Origin: Acidobacteriota bacterium
GTDB taxonomy: Bacteria; Actinomycetota; Actinomycetes; Actinomycetales; Microbacteriaceae
Length of the DNA: 56,178 nucleotides
Direction: 5' to 3'
Assembly (NCBI GenBank): GCA_019351995.1
Contig: JABBOD010000018.1
Span: forward strand, 1 to 56,178
Below are positions 36,137 through 44,690 of this stretch, in pieces; position 1 is the stretch's first letter, and every line of letters starts with the position of its first letter. Under the pieces are notes generated by a model. It made no database searches and had not been told where the DNA came from. It saw only the letters and a program-made list of their open reading frames with translations. A program made the position numbers and the translations under genes.

Positions 36137-37651
36137 CTAGTTGTTCGAGAGGTTGTCGCCGCAGCGGAAGACGGCCGTGGTCAGGGTATCGATGGCCGTC
36201 TTCGCCGATGGCTGGATGCCAGAGCCGACCGCGTCGAAGGCGAACTCCAGCACCGTCCCGTCGGCGGCCGTGACGGTGCCGACCAGGCTGTACTCGACGT
36301 CGATCCAGCCGGTCTTGCCGACGACATGGCCCCGCGCGATCGCATTCGCTCCGGTAAATCGTGCAGCCAGAGTGCCGGTCTGACCGGCGATGGAGAGCCC
36401 GGCACGCACCACATCCAAGTTGTTGGTTCCCGCCTGGATCTGCCGCATGATGGCGGTCATCGTCGCGGGGGGCACCAGGTTGCTCGGGCTTTCGCCCGAC
36501 CCGTCGATGATGGTCATTCCGGCCGTGGGGATGTTGAAGGCACCCTTCAGAGCACTCGGGATCGCCTGGTTGAGGGATGCCAGTGACCCGTCGAGGCCGG
36601 AGACCTTGGAAATGATGCGGGCGAGCATCTCCCCGAGGGTGTTGTCGCTGGGTGGCAACATCTGCGCGATCAGGGTCCGCACCGGCTGCGACTTCACCTC
36701 GGCGAACGCGGCGGACCCGGCGGTCGCGGTCCCGAGGCTGCTGGTCACGTTGCCCGCCACGACTCCACCGGGATCGGCATGTCGCAGCGCGGCGATGAAA
36801 GCGGCTCCGGCACGGCCGATCGGGTCGGTGCTGCGCTGGCTGGTCTCGGCCTGCGGGTTGGCACGGTCGCCGTCCACCTGCAGGGCGGTCGTCTCGGACT
36901 GGTATCCCTGAGTCTGCTCGCTGCGGTTCACGTCGGGCGTCCAGCTGTCTGCCGGGTTCCAGTAGCTGGCGTCGAGGATCACCCGGGTGATCGGCACACC
37001 GGGATGCTTCGCCGAGTACGCGGCAACGGTCTGGGACGCGAGGTCCGACAGCTTGGGCGCGCCAGCGTAGACGCTCTGCTGACCCGAGGGAAGTGCGCTG
37101 AGCGTCGGGTCACCATGCCCGACGAGAACCACGGTCCCCGGGGTGCTGCCGTCGACCACATCGGTGGTGATCTGAAAGTCGGGGCCGAGCACGGCGACAG
37201 CGGCCGAGGCGATGAGCAGCTTGAGGGTGCTCGCCGTCGTCACCGGCGTCGAGGCGCCGTGGTCCCAGAGCACTTCGCCGTTGTCGGAGCGAACGACACT
37301 CCCGGTCAGCGTCATCAGCCGAGGATCGGCGGCCGCCGACGCGACCGAACAGGTGCGCACGCGACTGGGCGGCGGACTGGCCGTCGGCGTGGGACGAGGT
37401 GGGGCGGTGGTGGGAGCAGCCGTCGTGGGCATCGCCACCGGCCGCGTCGATGCCGACGCAACGCCCGCGAACACAGCTCCGGTGCCCAGCAGCACGAAGA
37501 CACCGGCGAGGGCCCACGGGAGCCACGCTGTCGGATTCCTGCGGATTGCGCTGATGACGCCACGCGGACGCCGTGGGGAGCTGCCCCGTGTGCTCCGCCG
37601 GGGGCGACGATCCGCACCGGGGAGCTGCGCTCCCCCACGGTCGTCGCTCAC
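36137..37651 (-). CDS. dacB: D-alanyl-D-alanine carboxypeptidase, PBP4/S13 type
   Basis: Low-molecular-weight class C penicillin-binding protein that trims peptidoglycan peptides outside the membrane. 504 residues: a basic cytoplasmic tail, a signal anchor (about 42-66), a Thr/Pro-rich linker (70-98), then the catalytic domain. SxxK is STLK (141-144), SDN is near 335 and KTG near 445, the three motifs in the S13 order. The start has a long arginine-rich leader, which is typical of actinobacterial members. Confidence 0.92.
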   Translation of the reverse strand: MSDDRGGAQLPGADRRPRRSTRGSSPRRPRGVISAIRRNPTAWLPWALAGVFVLLGTGAVFAGVASASTRPVAMPTTAAPTTAPPRPTPTASPPPSRVRTCSVASAAADPRLMTLTGSVVRSDNGEVLWDHGASTPVTTASTLKLLIASAAVAVLGPDFQITTDVVDGSTPGTVVLVGHGDPTLSALPSGQQSVYAGAPKLSDLASQTVAAYSAKHPGVPITRVILDASYWNPADSWTPDVNRSEQTQGYQSETTALQVDGDRANPQAETSQRSTDPIGRAGAAFIAALRHADPGGVVAGNVTSSLGTATAGSAAFAEVKSQPVRTLIAQMLPPSDNTLGEMLARIISKVSGLDGSLASLNQAIPSALKGAFNIPTAGMTIIDGSGESPSNLVPPATMTAIMRQIQAGTNNLDVVRAGLSIAGQTGTLAARFTGANAIARGHVVGKTGWIDVEYSLVGTVTAADGTVLEFAFDAVGSGIQPSAKTAIDTLTTAVFRCGDNLSNN

Positions 37652-37660
37652 CCGCCCAGA

Positions 37661-38644
37661 TTACTCGCCCGGATAGCTGAGCCCGATCTGGCGTCGGATC
37701 TCGTCAAGAGTCCCCATGATCGCCACGGACTCCGCGGGCGGAAGCACGGTGCCTGCCAGCTGGCCGGAGGCGACGATGCGCTCCAACTCGTCGGCTTGGA
37801 ACTGCATGCCGCGCCCCTCGACCGTGCCATCGAAGCGCTCGAGCACCGTGCCATCCGGAGCGATCAGTTCGAAAGTGGTCGGGGTGTACCAAACCGGGGC
37901 AATCTCGATGCGCGCCTCGGTGCCGACGATCACGGCGGTGTTGGGCCCGACGGCGTCGAGGACGGTATTCATCACTGCCATCTCGCCGCCCGGGTAGCCG
38001 AGGACGATGGCGTCGTTGCCGTCGACGCCGGTGGCAGTGGGACTCGACAGTGCGTAGATCGTTGAGGGAGCGCCGAAGATGTCCCACGCGAACGAGACCG
38101 GGTAGATGCCGAGGTCGAGTAATGCGCCGCCCCCGAGCGCCGGGTTCTGCAGTCGGTGCTCGGGGTCGGTCGGAAGCTTCTGATCGTGGTCGGCAAGCAG
38201 GGAGCGCAGCTGACCAAGCGCTCCGGATGCGATCAGCTCACGGATGCGGATCATGTGCGGCATCCACCGGGTCCACATCGCCTCCAGCACGACGAGACCC
38301 TTCTCGGTCGCCAGGTCGACGACGGCCTGAGACTCGGCCTGGTTGAGGGCGAAGGGCTTCTCGATCAAGACATGCTTGCCGGCGTTCAGCGCGAGCATCG
38401 CGTTCGCGGCGTGGAACGGATGCGGCGTTCCCACATAGATCAGGTCGACATCGGGATCGGCGACCAGGGCCTCATAGCTCGCGTGCGCGTGAGCGATGCC
38501 GAACTTTCCCGCGAATGCGTCAGCCGATTCCTGTGATCGCGAGCCGACGGCGGTCACGGGATGCCCGGTGAGAAGCAGGTCGGAGGTGAACTGGCTCGAG
38601 ATCCAGCCGGCGCCGAGAATGCCCCATCGCAGTGTGTCGTTCAT
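37661..38644 (-). CDS. Gfo/Idh/MocA-family oxidoreductase
   Basis: NAD(P)-dependent sugar or polyol dehydrogenase. 327 residues from the ATG at 38644; the open frame extends 48 bp upstream without family similarity. Cofactor motif GILGAGWISS at the N-terminus, EKPFALN in the middle (with the conserved lysine), and the second-domain GGGALLDLGIYPV. The gene ends 9 bp before the dacB start and is probably cotranscribed with it and pncA, though metabolically unrelated. Confidence 0.88.
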   Translation of the reverse strand: MNDTLRWGILGAGWISSQFTSDLLLTGHPVTAVGSRSQESADAFAGKFGIAHAHASYEALVADPDVDLIYVGTPHPFHAANAMLALNAGKHVLIEKPFALNQAESQAVVDLATEKGLVVLEAMWTRWMPHMIRIRELIASGALGQLRSLLADHDQKLPTDPEHRLQNPALGGGALLDLGIYPVSFAWDIFGAPSTIYALSSPTATGVDGNDAIVLGYPGGEMAVMNTVLDAVGPNTAVIVGTEARIEIAPVWYTPTTFELIAPDGTVLERFDGTVEGRGMQFQADELERIVASGQLAGTVLPPAESVAIMGTLDEIRRQIGLSYPGE

Positions 38645-38706
38645 GGTTCCAGGGTAGTGGAGGGCCCCGTCTGACGGCGCCGTCGGTACCACCGTCAGGA
38701 GGGAAG

Positions 38707-38753
38707 CCGAGGGGGCGCGAGGGCTGAGATCCGCGCGCCCCCTCGGGGTTTTG
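38707..38753. terminator. Strong hairpin terminator
   Basis: CCGAGGGGGCGCG (38707-38719) pairs perfectly with CGCGCCCCCTCGG (38734-38746) around a 14-nt loop. GGTTTTG follows on the plus strand, and pyrimidine-rich CTTCCCTCC follows on the minus strand. It lies just beyond the stop of the secreted CAP-like gene and upstream of the Gfo/Idh start, so it insulates the two minus-strand units. Confidence 0.8.
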
Positions 38754-38759
38754 TCGCCG

Positions 38760-39668
38760 TCAGCAGGAGCCCCAGTAGGCCGCGGCGCGCGTGAAGCTCG
38801 ACGGCTCGTTCGGGATGCCGCCGTGGCTCATGGCGAAGTAGATGCAGACGCCGGCGGTGCTGCCGGTGTAGCTGGGACGGTAGAGGGAGAGCCGGTGCTC
38901 AATCGAGTTCCACCACTTGGTGGCGACCGTCGCGCCCGAGTTCCCCGATCCGCCCGCGAGGTTGCCGTCGCAGCCGCGGGATGGCACGCCATCGCTGCGG
39001 ACGGAGCCGATGTGGCCCCACGCGCTCGACGGGTCGAGACTGGGGTCCTCGGCCATCCAGAACAGACGCTGTTCCATGCAGGGGTCGTACCGGAAGTTGC
39101 TGGACGGAATCGCCTGCAGGCAGTTCTGGGCGCGGATGAGGTTCATCGTGGACGAGAACGACTGGATGTCGGAGGTCGTCGTGCCCGTGATCATCCCCTG
39201 GCCGAGGCTGTCGGTGATGCCGGGCGCGCCTCCGCCACCGCCACCCTGACCGGGGCAGGACTGGCCTGGCGCCCGAGCGGCGGATCGTGGCGACGTTGCC
39301 GTGCCGCCGCCGCCAGACGATGTGCCCGCGTTGGTGGCGGGAGCGGCGGGCTGTACGACGACGGGGACCGGCTTCTGAGCCATGTGCTCCGAGTCGCCGG
39401 TGAGCACGGCGTTCGAGGCGGCCGCGGCGGGAGCAACGCTCACCATGGCGGAGTTCGGGATGGTCACGGCCGCCAGCGCGGCGGCAGGGTCACTCACGCG
39501 TGACACGCCAGTGGCGACCTCGGACGTCGCCGCAACGGGCAGGATCGACATCGAAACACCTGCCGCGCGATCGGTCTGCAGGAACGACGGACCACCTCCA
39601 CCGACGAACGGCAGGGCAAGCACGAACACCGTGGCGAACACGGTGCCCAAAATCACAGGACGTTTCAT
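38760..39668 (-). CDS. Secreted CAP/SCP-like protein
   Basis: 302 residues with a signal peptide or anchor (about 4-22), then a low-complexity Ala/Val/Gly-rich linker to about residue 165 (including GGGGT and GQGGGGGGAPG). The C-terminal domain (about 175-302) has NLIRAQNCLQ, AWGHIGS and WWNSIEHRLSLY. These resemble the CAP-domain pattern of an N-terminal helix, a central His and the WxxSxxHR motif. Six or more cysteines in this domain suggest disulfides. ATG at 39668 with GGGGGGA 8 nt upstream. Target unknown. Confidence 0.6.
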   Translation of the reverse strand: MKRPVILGTVFATVFVLALPFVGGGGPSFLQTDRAAGVSMSILPVAATSEVATGVSRVSDPAAALAAVTIPNSAMVSVAPAAAASNAVLTGDSEHMAQKPVPVVVQPAAPATNAGTSSGGGGTATSPRSAARAPGQSCPGQGGGGGGAPGITDSLGQGMITGTTTSDIQSFSSTMNLIRAQNCLQAIPSSNFRYDPCMEQRLFWMAEDPSLDPSSAWGHIGSVRSDGVPSRGCDGNLAGGSGNSGATVATKWWNSIEHRLSLYRPSYTGSTAGVCIYFAMSHGGIPNEPSSFTRAAAYWGSC

Positions 39669-39909
39669 GGTCAAGTCCCCCCGGACCAAGCTCAGCTCGA
39701 CGCCCCTCCCCCCGGAGCGGTGCCGTGCTCGAAAGCTACGCCTCCGAGCGAACCGAATCAAGTCGGTGGCGCGCAAAATGGCCCTCAACCGGGTGTTTCT
39801 CCCCCGGAATGGGGGCGTCCATCGGCCCCAGAGGAACGTGGCGGGAAACTCTCTCAGCCGGCTTGCAGGCGGTTTGGTAGCATGCAGGCGAAGGATTACG
39901 AGCTTCTCT

Positions 39910-40527
39910 ATGACTTTTCATCCCACGCACATCGTGGTCGGTGCGGCCATCACGGCCTTCTCGCTGACCGCGATCTTCGCTGTCGCTCCGCCCAAAGCGC
40001 CTGATCAGCTGGCCGCGTACATCCTGACGCACTCGCAGAAGCTCGATATCTCGGCGAGCGCAAACCTGGTGCCAGGGGCGCGGGATGACTACTCGGCAAC
40101 GGCCGGCTACCAGACCTACATCTCCGGTGGCACGAACTACGACTGGGCGAAGCTGGTCCTGCTCGACGGCGGCTTCCCGGTCACCGATAGCAATGTGACC
40201 GTATTTACCCGGTGGATGCGCCAGGAGAACGGCGCAAACGACTGGTGGAACCGCAACAACCCGCTCAACAACGGCCTCGGCTCGGGCGGTGGCGGCGGAA
40301 CAGGGAGCTACGCAAATCTGCAGATCGCGGCGCAGTTCCTGGCAGAGAACCTGCGTCGACCGATTTTCGGCTCCATCGCCGCCGGATTCGACTCCAACGC
40401 ACCGACCAACCGAATCGAATCGGCCATCTGGTCCTCCCCCTGGGCGAGCAGCCACTATGCCAACGGCAGCCACTGGGCGTACACACCGGTCGAGGTCGTG
40501 AAAGCGCCGGGGGGCGCGTGGGGCTGA
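39910..40527 (+). CDS. Secreted protein with lysozyme/glucosaminidase-like domain
   Basis: 205 residues; hydrophobic signal segment (about 8-26). The domain reads RWMRQENGANDWWNRNNPLN, a glycine-rich loop, then a helix and IFGSIAAGF. This layout (ExG, NNPLN, then a run of periodic positions ending in an IxxxLxxG-like helix) resembles the lysozyme-like fold found in actinobacterial and phage wall hydrolases. Glu in RQENG is the likely catalytic acid. The start is uncertain: an in-frame TTG at 39874 would give a basic n-region. Divergent from the CAP-like gene. Confidence 0.5.
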   Translation: MTFHPTHIVVGAAITAFSLTAIFAVAPPKAPDQLAAYILTHSQKLDISASANLVPGARDDYSATAGYQTYISGGTNYDWAKLVLLDGGFPVTDSNVTVFTRWMRQENGANDWWNRNNPLNNGLGSGGGGGTGSYANLQIAAQFLAENLRRPIFGSIAAGFDSNAPTNRIESAIWSSPWASSHYANGSHWAYTPVEVVKAPGGAWG

Positions 40528-40566
40528 GTTCATGAACTCGGCGTCCGCGGCGGTGCAGGAGGTGGC

Positions 40567-41214
40567 ATGAGCAACCTGATCGCGGGGATCCTGAACATCA
40601 ATCCTGCCCTGGCGGGCACGCTCGTTGGGCTGTTGGTCTTCGCCGAGGACGCCTTGTTCGTCGGATTCGTGATTCCCGGCGAGACGGCAGCGGTTCTCGG
40701 CGGTGTTCTCGCGAGCCTCGGCCACGTCCCGCTCTGGCTGATCCTCCCGATCGTCGTCCTGGCGGCGATCGTCGGCGACACGGTCGGCTACGAGGTCGGC
40801 AAACACTTCGGACCGGCACTGCTGAACCTGAGAGTCCTTGCCAAGCGCCGCGGCAGGCTCGATCGGGCTCAGGATTTCCTGCGCCGGCGGGGTGGCCTTG
40901 CCGTCTTTCTCGGCCGGTTCGTCGCGTTCTTCCGCGCGGTCATGCCCGCTCTCGCCGGGACATCTCGGATGCCGTACCCGCGGTTCGTCGTGTTCAATGC
41001 CGCCGGGGGAATTGTCTGGGGCACGATCTACGTCCTGCTCGGCTTCTTCGCCGGCAAGTCATACGAGGTCGTCGCCCGCACCGTCGGTCAGGACACCGCC
41101 ATCGTCGTCGGAGCTGTGGTCGTGATCGGCATCATCTCCTGGCAGGTCGTCAGCCGCCTCCGACGACGCCACCCCGGCGTGGACCCCGACGGTGCGCGAG
41201 AGAACCACCAATAA
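40567..41214 (+). CDS. DedA-family membrane protein
   Basis: Inner-membrane protein of 215 residues with four to five helices. The family motifs are GFVIPGETAAVLGG (re-entrant loop 1), then GRFVAFFRAVMPALAGTSRM with the conserved arginines. Homologues move polyprenyl phosphate or phospholipid across the membrane; which applies here is open. GGAGG stands 5 nt upstream of the ATG. The ClC-type gene follows after 22 bp. Confidence 0.92.
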   Translation: MSNLIAGILNINPALAGTLVGLLVFAEDALFVGFVIPGETAAVLGGVLASLGHVPLWLILPIVVLAAIVGDTVGYEVGKHFGPALLNLRVLAKRRGRLDRAQDFLRRRGGLAVFLGRFVAFFRAVMPALAGTSRMPYPRFVVFNAAGGIVWGTIYVLLGFFAGKSYEVVARTVGQDTAIVVGAVVVIGIISWQVVSRLRRRHPGVDPDGARENHQ

Positions 41215-41236
41215 CGGCAGTTGTTACGATCGAGGG

Positions 41237-42487
41237 GTGCACATCGCCCGTCGCCGCAGTGCTCGGTGGTTGTTGCGCCTGGTGATCGTCACGGGTCTTG
41301 TCGGTCTGGGCAGCGGGCTGAGCGGGCTCCTCGTCTCCCTGGGTCTTCATGCGCTGGAAGAGTTCGCCTACGGCTATTCCTCCGGCACCTTCTTGCAGGG
41401 TCTGTTGGGAACCGACCCGTGGCGACGAGTCTGGGTCCTGGCGATCGCGGGTGTGGTCGGGGCGCTCGGCTGGTGGGCGCTTCGTCGCTGGGGCAAACCC
41501 GTCGTGTCCGTGGAACAGGCGGCCGGCGGTGCCAGGATGCCGGCGGTGTCGACCCTCGCCAACGCCGCCTTGCAAATCGTCGTCGTCGGTCTCGGCGCAT
41601 CCATCGGTCGCGAAGTCGCTCCTCGCGAACTCGGGGCGTTTCTCGCCGACTGGATCACGGAGAAGGCCGGCGTCACGGCACGCGAACGCCGGATCCTCGT
41701 CGCCTGCGGCGCCGGTGCTGGGCTGGCCGCGGTGTACAACGTGCCCTTCGGTGGTGCGGTTTTCGCGGTCGAAATCCTCCTCGCCGAGTTGAGTTTCGCG
41801 ACCGCTCTCCCCGCTTTGGCAACCTCCGCCATCGCGGCCCTCGTCGCACGCCTGGTGGTGCCGACAACCCCGCTCTACCACCTGCCGCAGTTCACGCTGA
41901 CGCCGTCGCTCACCGTGTGGGCGGTGATCGCCGGCCCGGTGATCGGGGGTGCGGCCATCGGCTTCGTCGCGCTTGCCCGTCTCGCCGGAGACCATCGACC
42001 TTCCGGCTGGACGATTCTCGTCGTCATGCCCGTGGTGTTCACGGTGATCGGACTCGCCGCGGTCGCGTTCCCCGCCATCCTGGGCAACGGGCGGTCGCTC
42101 GGCCAGATCGCGTTCGATGGCGTCTCCCCCTTGCTGATCATCGCGACCCTGTTCTTTCTCAAGATCGGCTCCACCAGCGCAACGATCTGGGCGGGTGCCG
42201 CGGGCGGAACCCTGACCCCCTCTCTCGCGATCGGCGCAGCGTTCGGAGCGTCGACCGGGATCCTGTGGAATCAACTGTGGCCGGGTTCCCCCATCGCGGC
42301 TTTTGCCTTCATTGCTGCGGCAGCCTTCCTCGCCAGCAGCATGCGAGCGCCGCTCACCGCGATCGTGCTGATGATCGAGTTCACCAACCAGGGGCCGGCA
42401 CTGCTCATCCCCACCATGCTCGCCGTCGCCGGGTCCGTGGCGGTCACCTCGTTACTCCGACGGCGCCGCCTGACGGGTGCCGCCTGA
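41237..42487 (+). CDS. ClC-family chloride channel/transporter
   Basis: 416 residues from the GTG at 41237 (a GTG 45 bp earlier would overlap DedA). At least ten hydrophobic segments. The pore motif GREGP appears as GREVAPRE near residue 118, keeping the gating glutamate. NVPFGGAVFAVEIL and the late GGTLTPSLAIGAAFGA match helices H/I and N. The GSGIP loop is not obvious. Its last 44 bp overlap the 3' end of the convergent GH3 gene. Confidence 0.85.
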   Translation: MHIARRRSARWLLRLVIVTGLVGLGSGLSGLLVSLGLHALEEFAYGYSSGTFLQGLLGTDPWRRVWVLAIAGVVGALGWWALRRWGKPVVSVEQAAGGARMPAVSTLANAALQIVVVGLGASIGREVAPRELGAFLADWITEKAGVTARERRILVACGAGAGLAAVYNVPFGGAVFAVEILLAELSFATALPALATSAIAALVARLVVPTTPLYHLPQFTLTPSLTVWAVIAGPVIGGAAIGFVALARLAGDHRPSGWTILVVMPVVFTVIGLAAVAFPAILGNGRSLGQIAFDGVSPLLIIATLFFLKIGSTSATIWAGAAGGTLTPSLAIGAAFGASTGILWNQLWPGSPIAAFAFIAAAAFLASSMRAPLTAIVLMIEFTNQGPALLIPTMLAVAGSVAVTSLLRRRRLTGAA

Positions 42488-43667
42488 CGGCGTCAGCGGC
42501 TCGCGAGCCGAGCGACGATTTCAGGGTCACCACCCGCCGGGCCGCCGTGTCGACGAGCTGGGCGAAGGCCGGATCGCTCTGCGCCTTGGCCAGCACGGCA
42601 TCCACCATCTGAGGCACCAGGGCCGGAACCGCCGAGACGAGCACGATATCGGTACCGGCCTGGATGGCGAGGATCGCCCGGTCGGCGGGCGTCCAGGCGG
42701 CCACCTGTCTTGCAGCCGAGAGATCGTCGCTTATGACCAGCCCGTCGAAGCCGAGCTGGCCGCGAAGCAGGTCTCCGACAACGCTCGGGGAGAAGATCGC
42801 CGGAGCTGAGGCGTCGATCTGCGTGTAGATCGCCGAGGAGATCATGATGCAGCGCGCGCCCGCGGCGATTTCACTCCGGTAGATGCCGACATCCGCACCG
42901 TGACGTCCGATCACGGTGTCCGTCACGCCGCTGCGGGTGTCGGTGTTCGCGCCGACTCGACCCAAGCCCGGGAAATGCTTGATGACCGTCTCGACGCCCG
43001 ACGCCGACATCCCGGCCCGGAAGGCATTCGCGTGCGACTCGATGGTTGACGGGTCGTACCCGAACTCGCGCTGGAACGCGCCGATCGGCGGGTTCCCCGC
43101 GGCCGCCTGCGCCGACGCGACGAGGTCGACGACGGGCGCGAGGTCCATGTTCACACCCGCGGATCGCAACTGTGCGCCCCAGGTACGTGCCGACGCCTGC
43201 AGCCCCTCGCTCGTCATCCTGCCCTGCTCGACACCGCTCGGGATCCTCGAAAAACCGGCTCCCTGCAGGACTTGCACTTCGCCGCCCTCCTGATCGGTTG
43301 CCACCAGCAGGGGCTCGCCACCGGTGGTCGCCGGGTTCACGAGCGACGTGAACGCGGAGACCACCCCCGCTGTCGCGGCCACACCCGCCGACGACCGACC
43401 GGAAAGAAAGATGCTCCCCACGTGCTGCTGCGAGATCGCATCGAGGGTGACCTGCTGCGCAGCGGATGCCGACGTGCCCACCATGAAGAGCTGGCCGACC
43501 CGCTGCGCCAAGCTCAGCCCGGCGATCGGGTCGATGAGCGCGGCCGGGGTAGGGGTGGCGGTCGTCGACGCGGATTCCGTCTGACCGGTGCGCTGTTGGC
43601 CTCCGCTGCACCCGGCGAGCAGGAGTAGCGCCAGCAGAGCGGCGGCACCCATCAGAGAACGGCTCAC
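42444..43667 (-). CDS. Glycoside hydrolase family 3 lipoprotein (NagZ-like)
   Basis: 407 residues; lipobox LLLAG-C19, a short Thr/Ser/Gln linker, then a GH3 barrel starting LIDPIAGLSLAQRVGQLFMVG. The nucleophile is the Asp in VISDDLSA near residue 314. KHFPGLGRVGANTDTR occupies the place of the NagZ motif KHFPGHGDTxxDSH but lacks the final histidine of the catalytic Asp-His dyad. It may therefore not be a conventional N-acetylglucosaminidase. Convergent with, and overlapping, the ClC gene by 44 bp. Confidence 0.85.
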   Translation of the reverse strand: MSRSLMGAAALLALLLLAGCSGGQQRTGQTESASTTATPTPAALIDPIAGLSLAQRVGQLFMVGTSASAAQQVTLDAISQQHVGSIFLSGRSSAGVAATAGVVSAFTSLVNPATTGGEPLLVATDQEGGEVQVLQGAGFSRIPSGVEQGRMTSEGLQASARTWGAQLRSAGVNMDLAPVVDLVASAQAAAGNPPIGAFQREFGYDPSTIESHANAFRAGMSASGVETVIKHFPGLGRVGANTDTRSGVTDTVIGRHGADVGIYRSEIAAGARCIMISSAIYTQIDASAPAIFSPSVVGDLLRGQLGFDGLVISDDLSAARQVAAWTPADRAILAIQAGTDIVLVSAVPALVPQMVDAVLAKAQSDPAFAQLVDTAARRVVTLKSSLGSRAADAVRRHPSGGAVGVTR

Positions 43668-43698
43668 GCGGTCCAGGGTAGCCGCGCGCTCCGCGTCG

Positions 43699-44604
43699 TC
43701 AGCTCGTCAAGCTGAGCCGGAGAAGTGCCCCGGCGGCTTGGCTGGGAGAGTTCCCACTGCGCCAGATGGCACGGATATCGCGGCGGAGATCCAACTCGGG
43801 AGTCTCCACCAGAACGAGCGTGCCGGCGTCGACCTCGTCTCGAACGCTGAGGCGGCTCAGCACCGAGGCGTTCACCCCACCCGCAAGTGCCTGCTTGATG
43901 GAGGTGGGTGAGCCCAACTCCATGGCCGCTGTCGCGGAGAGGGACTTCGCGGCGAGCGCGCGATCAAGAACCTGCCTCGTGCCGGATTCCGGCTCACGGA
44001 GCACGAGCGCCGTGCGGGAAAGCTCGTGCGCGGTAACCGGCGAGCGACGGCTCGCCCAGGGGTGCGTGGCTCCCACCACGACCACAAGAGAGTCTCGGGT
44101 GACGGTGCGCGAGCGCACTCCCGCGGGGGCATCGGGGCCCTCGACGAATCCGAGGCTGACCTCCTGGGCGATCACGAGCTCCGTCACGCGTTCGGAGTTG
44201 GTCGGCACGAGAGAGACGGTGACCTCCGGCAGCAGCGCGTGCAGCGAGTTCAGCCACCCGGGCATGAGGTAGTCCGCTACCGTCATGGACGCCGCGACGC
44301 GCAGACGTGCGGTCGTCCCGGCCGCGAGTGATCCGACATTGTGGGCGAACTGCCTGCCAGCACGGACCAGCGACGACGCCCATTCGCCGACCACACGGCC
44401 GGCCGGGGTGAGCGAGGATCCCGAGGGTCCACGCTCGAGTAGTCGCACCCCCAGCTCTCGTTCGAGTGCCGTCAGCCGTTGGCTCGCCGCGGACTGGGTG
44501 ATCCCGTAGCGACGTGCGGCGGCACCAACGCTGCCACCATCGTCGACGGCGAGGAAGAGCGCGAGCGCCGCGAGGTCGGGGAGCCGCTGGTCCGCTGATG
44601 GCAT
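43699..44604 (-). CDS. LysR-family transcriptional regulator
   Basis: 301 residues: N-terminal winged helix (about 10-68) with ALFLAVDDGGSVGAAARRYG and SQRLTALERELGVRLLER, then a two-lobed effector domain. It is divergent from a YeiH-type exporter gene, the same pairing as yeiE/yeiH in enterics, where YeiE senses sulfite. A perfect LysR-type box overlaps its own start codon, suggesting autoregulation and control of the exporter. Confidence 0.93.
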   Translation of the reverse strand: MPSADQRLPDLAALALFLAVDDGGSVGAAARRYGITQSAASQRLTALERELGVRLLERGPSGSSLTPAGRVVGEWASSLVRAGRQFAHNVGSLAAGTTARLRVAASMTVADYLMPGWLNSLHALLPEVTVSLVPTNSERVTELVIAQEVSLGFVEGPDAPAGVRSRTVTRDSLVVVVGATHPWASRRSPVTAHELSRTALVLREPESGTRQVLDRALAAKSLSATAAMELGSPTSIKQALAGGVNASVLSRLSVRDEVDAGTLVLVETPELDLRRDIRAIWRSGNSPSQAAGALLRLSLTS

Positions 44605-44618
44605 AAGTCCAGCTTATG
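44602..44618. promoter_or_regulatory. LysR-type operator overlapping the regulator's start
   Basis: CATAAGTCCAGCTTATG: 6-bp perfect arms around 5 bp, with the ATAAG-N5-CTTAT form of many LysR sites. The outer CAT/ATG means one edge is the LysR gene's own ATG (44604-44602). It lies 73 bp before the exporter ATG. Confidence 0.65.
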
Positions 44619-44690
44619 AGCTGCGGAGGTTTTGCCGGCTATCCCGCACGGGCGATCGACGCGAGGCTGGAGACGATCACAGGAGCCCCC

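Noticed and set aside
39910..40527. Prophage lysin
   Set aside because: No phage structural, integrase or holin genes lie nearby; a single lysozyme-like domain with a signal segment fits a host secreted protein better.
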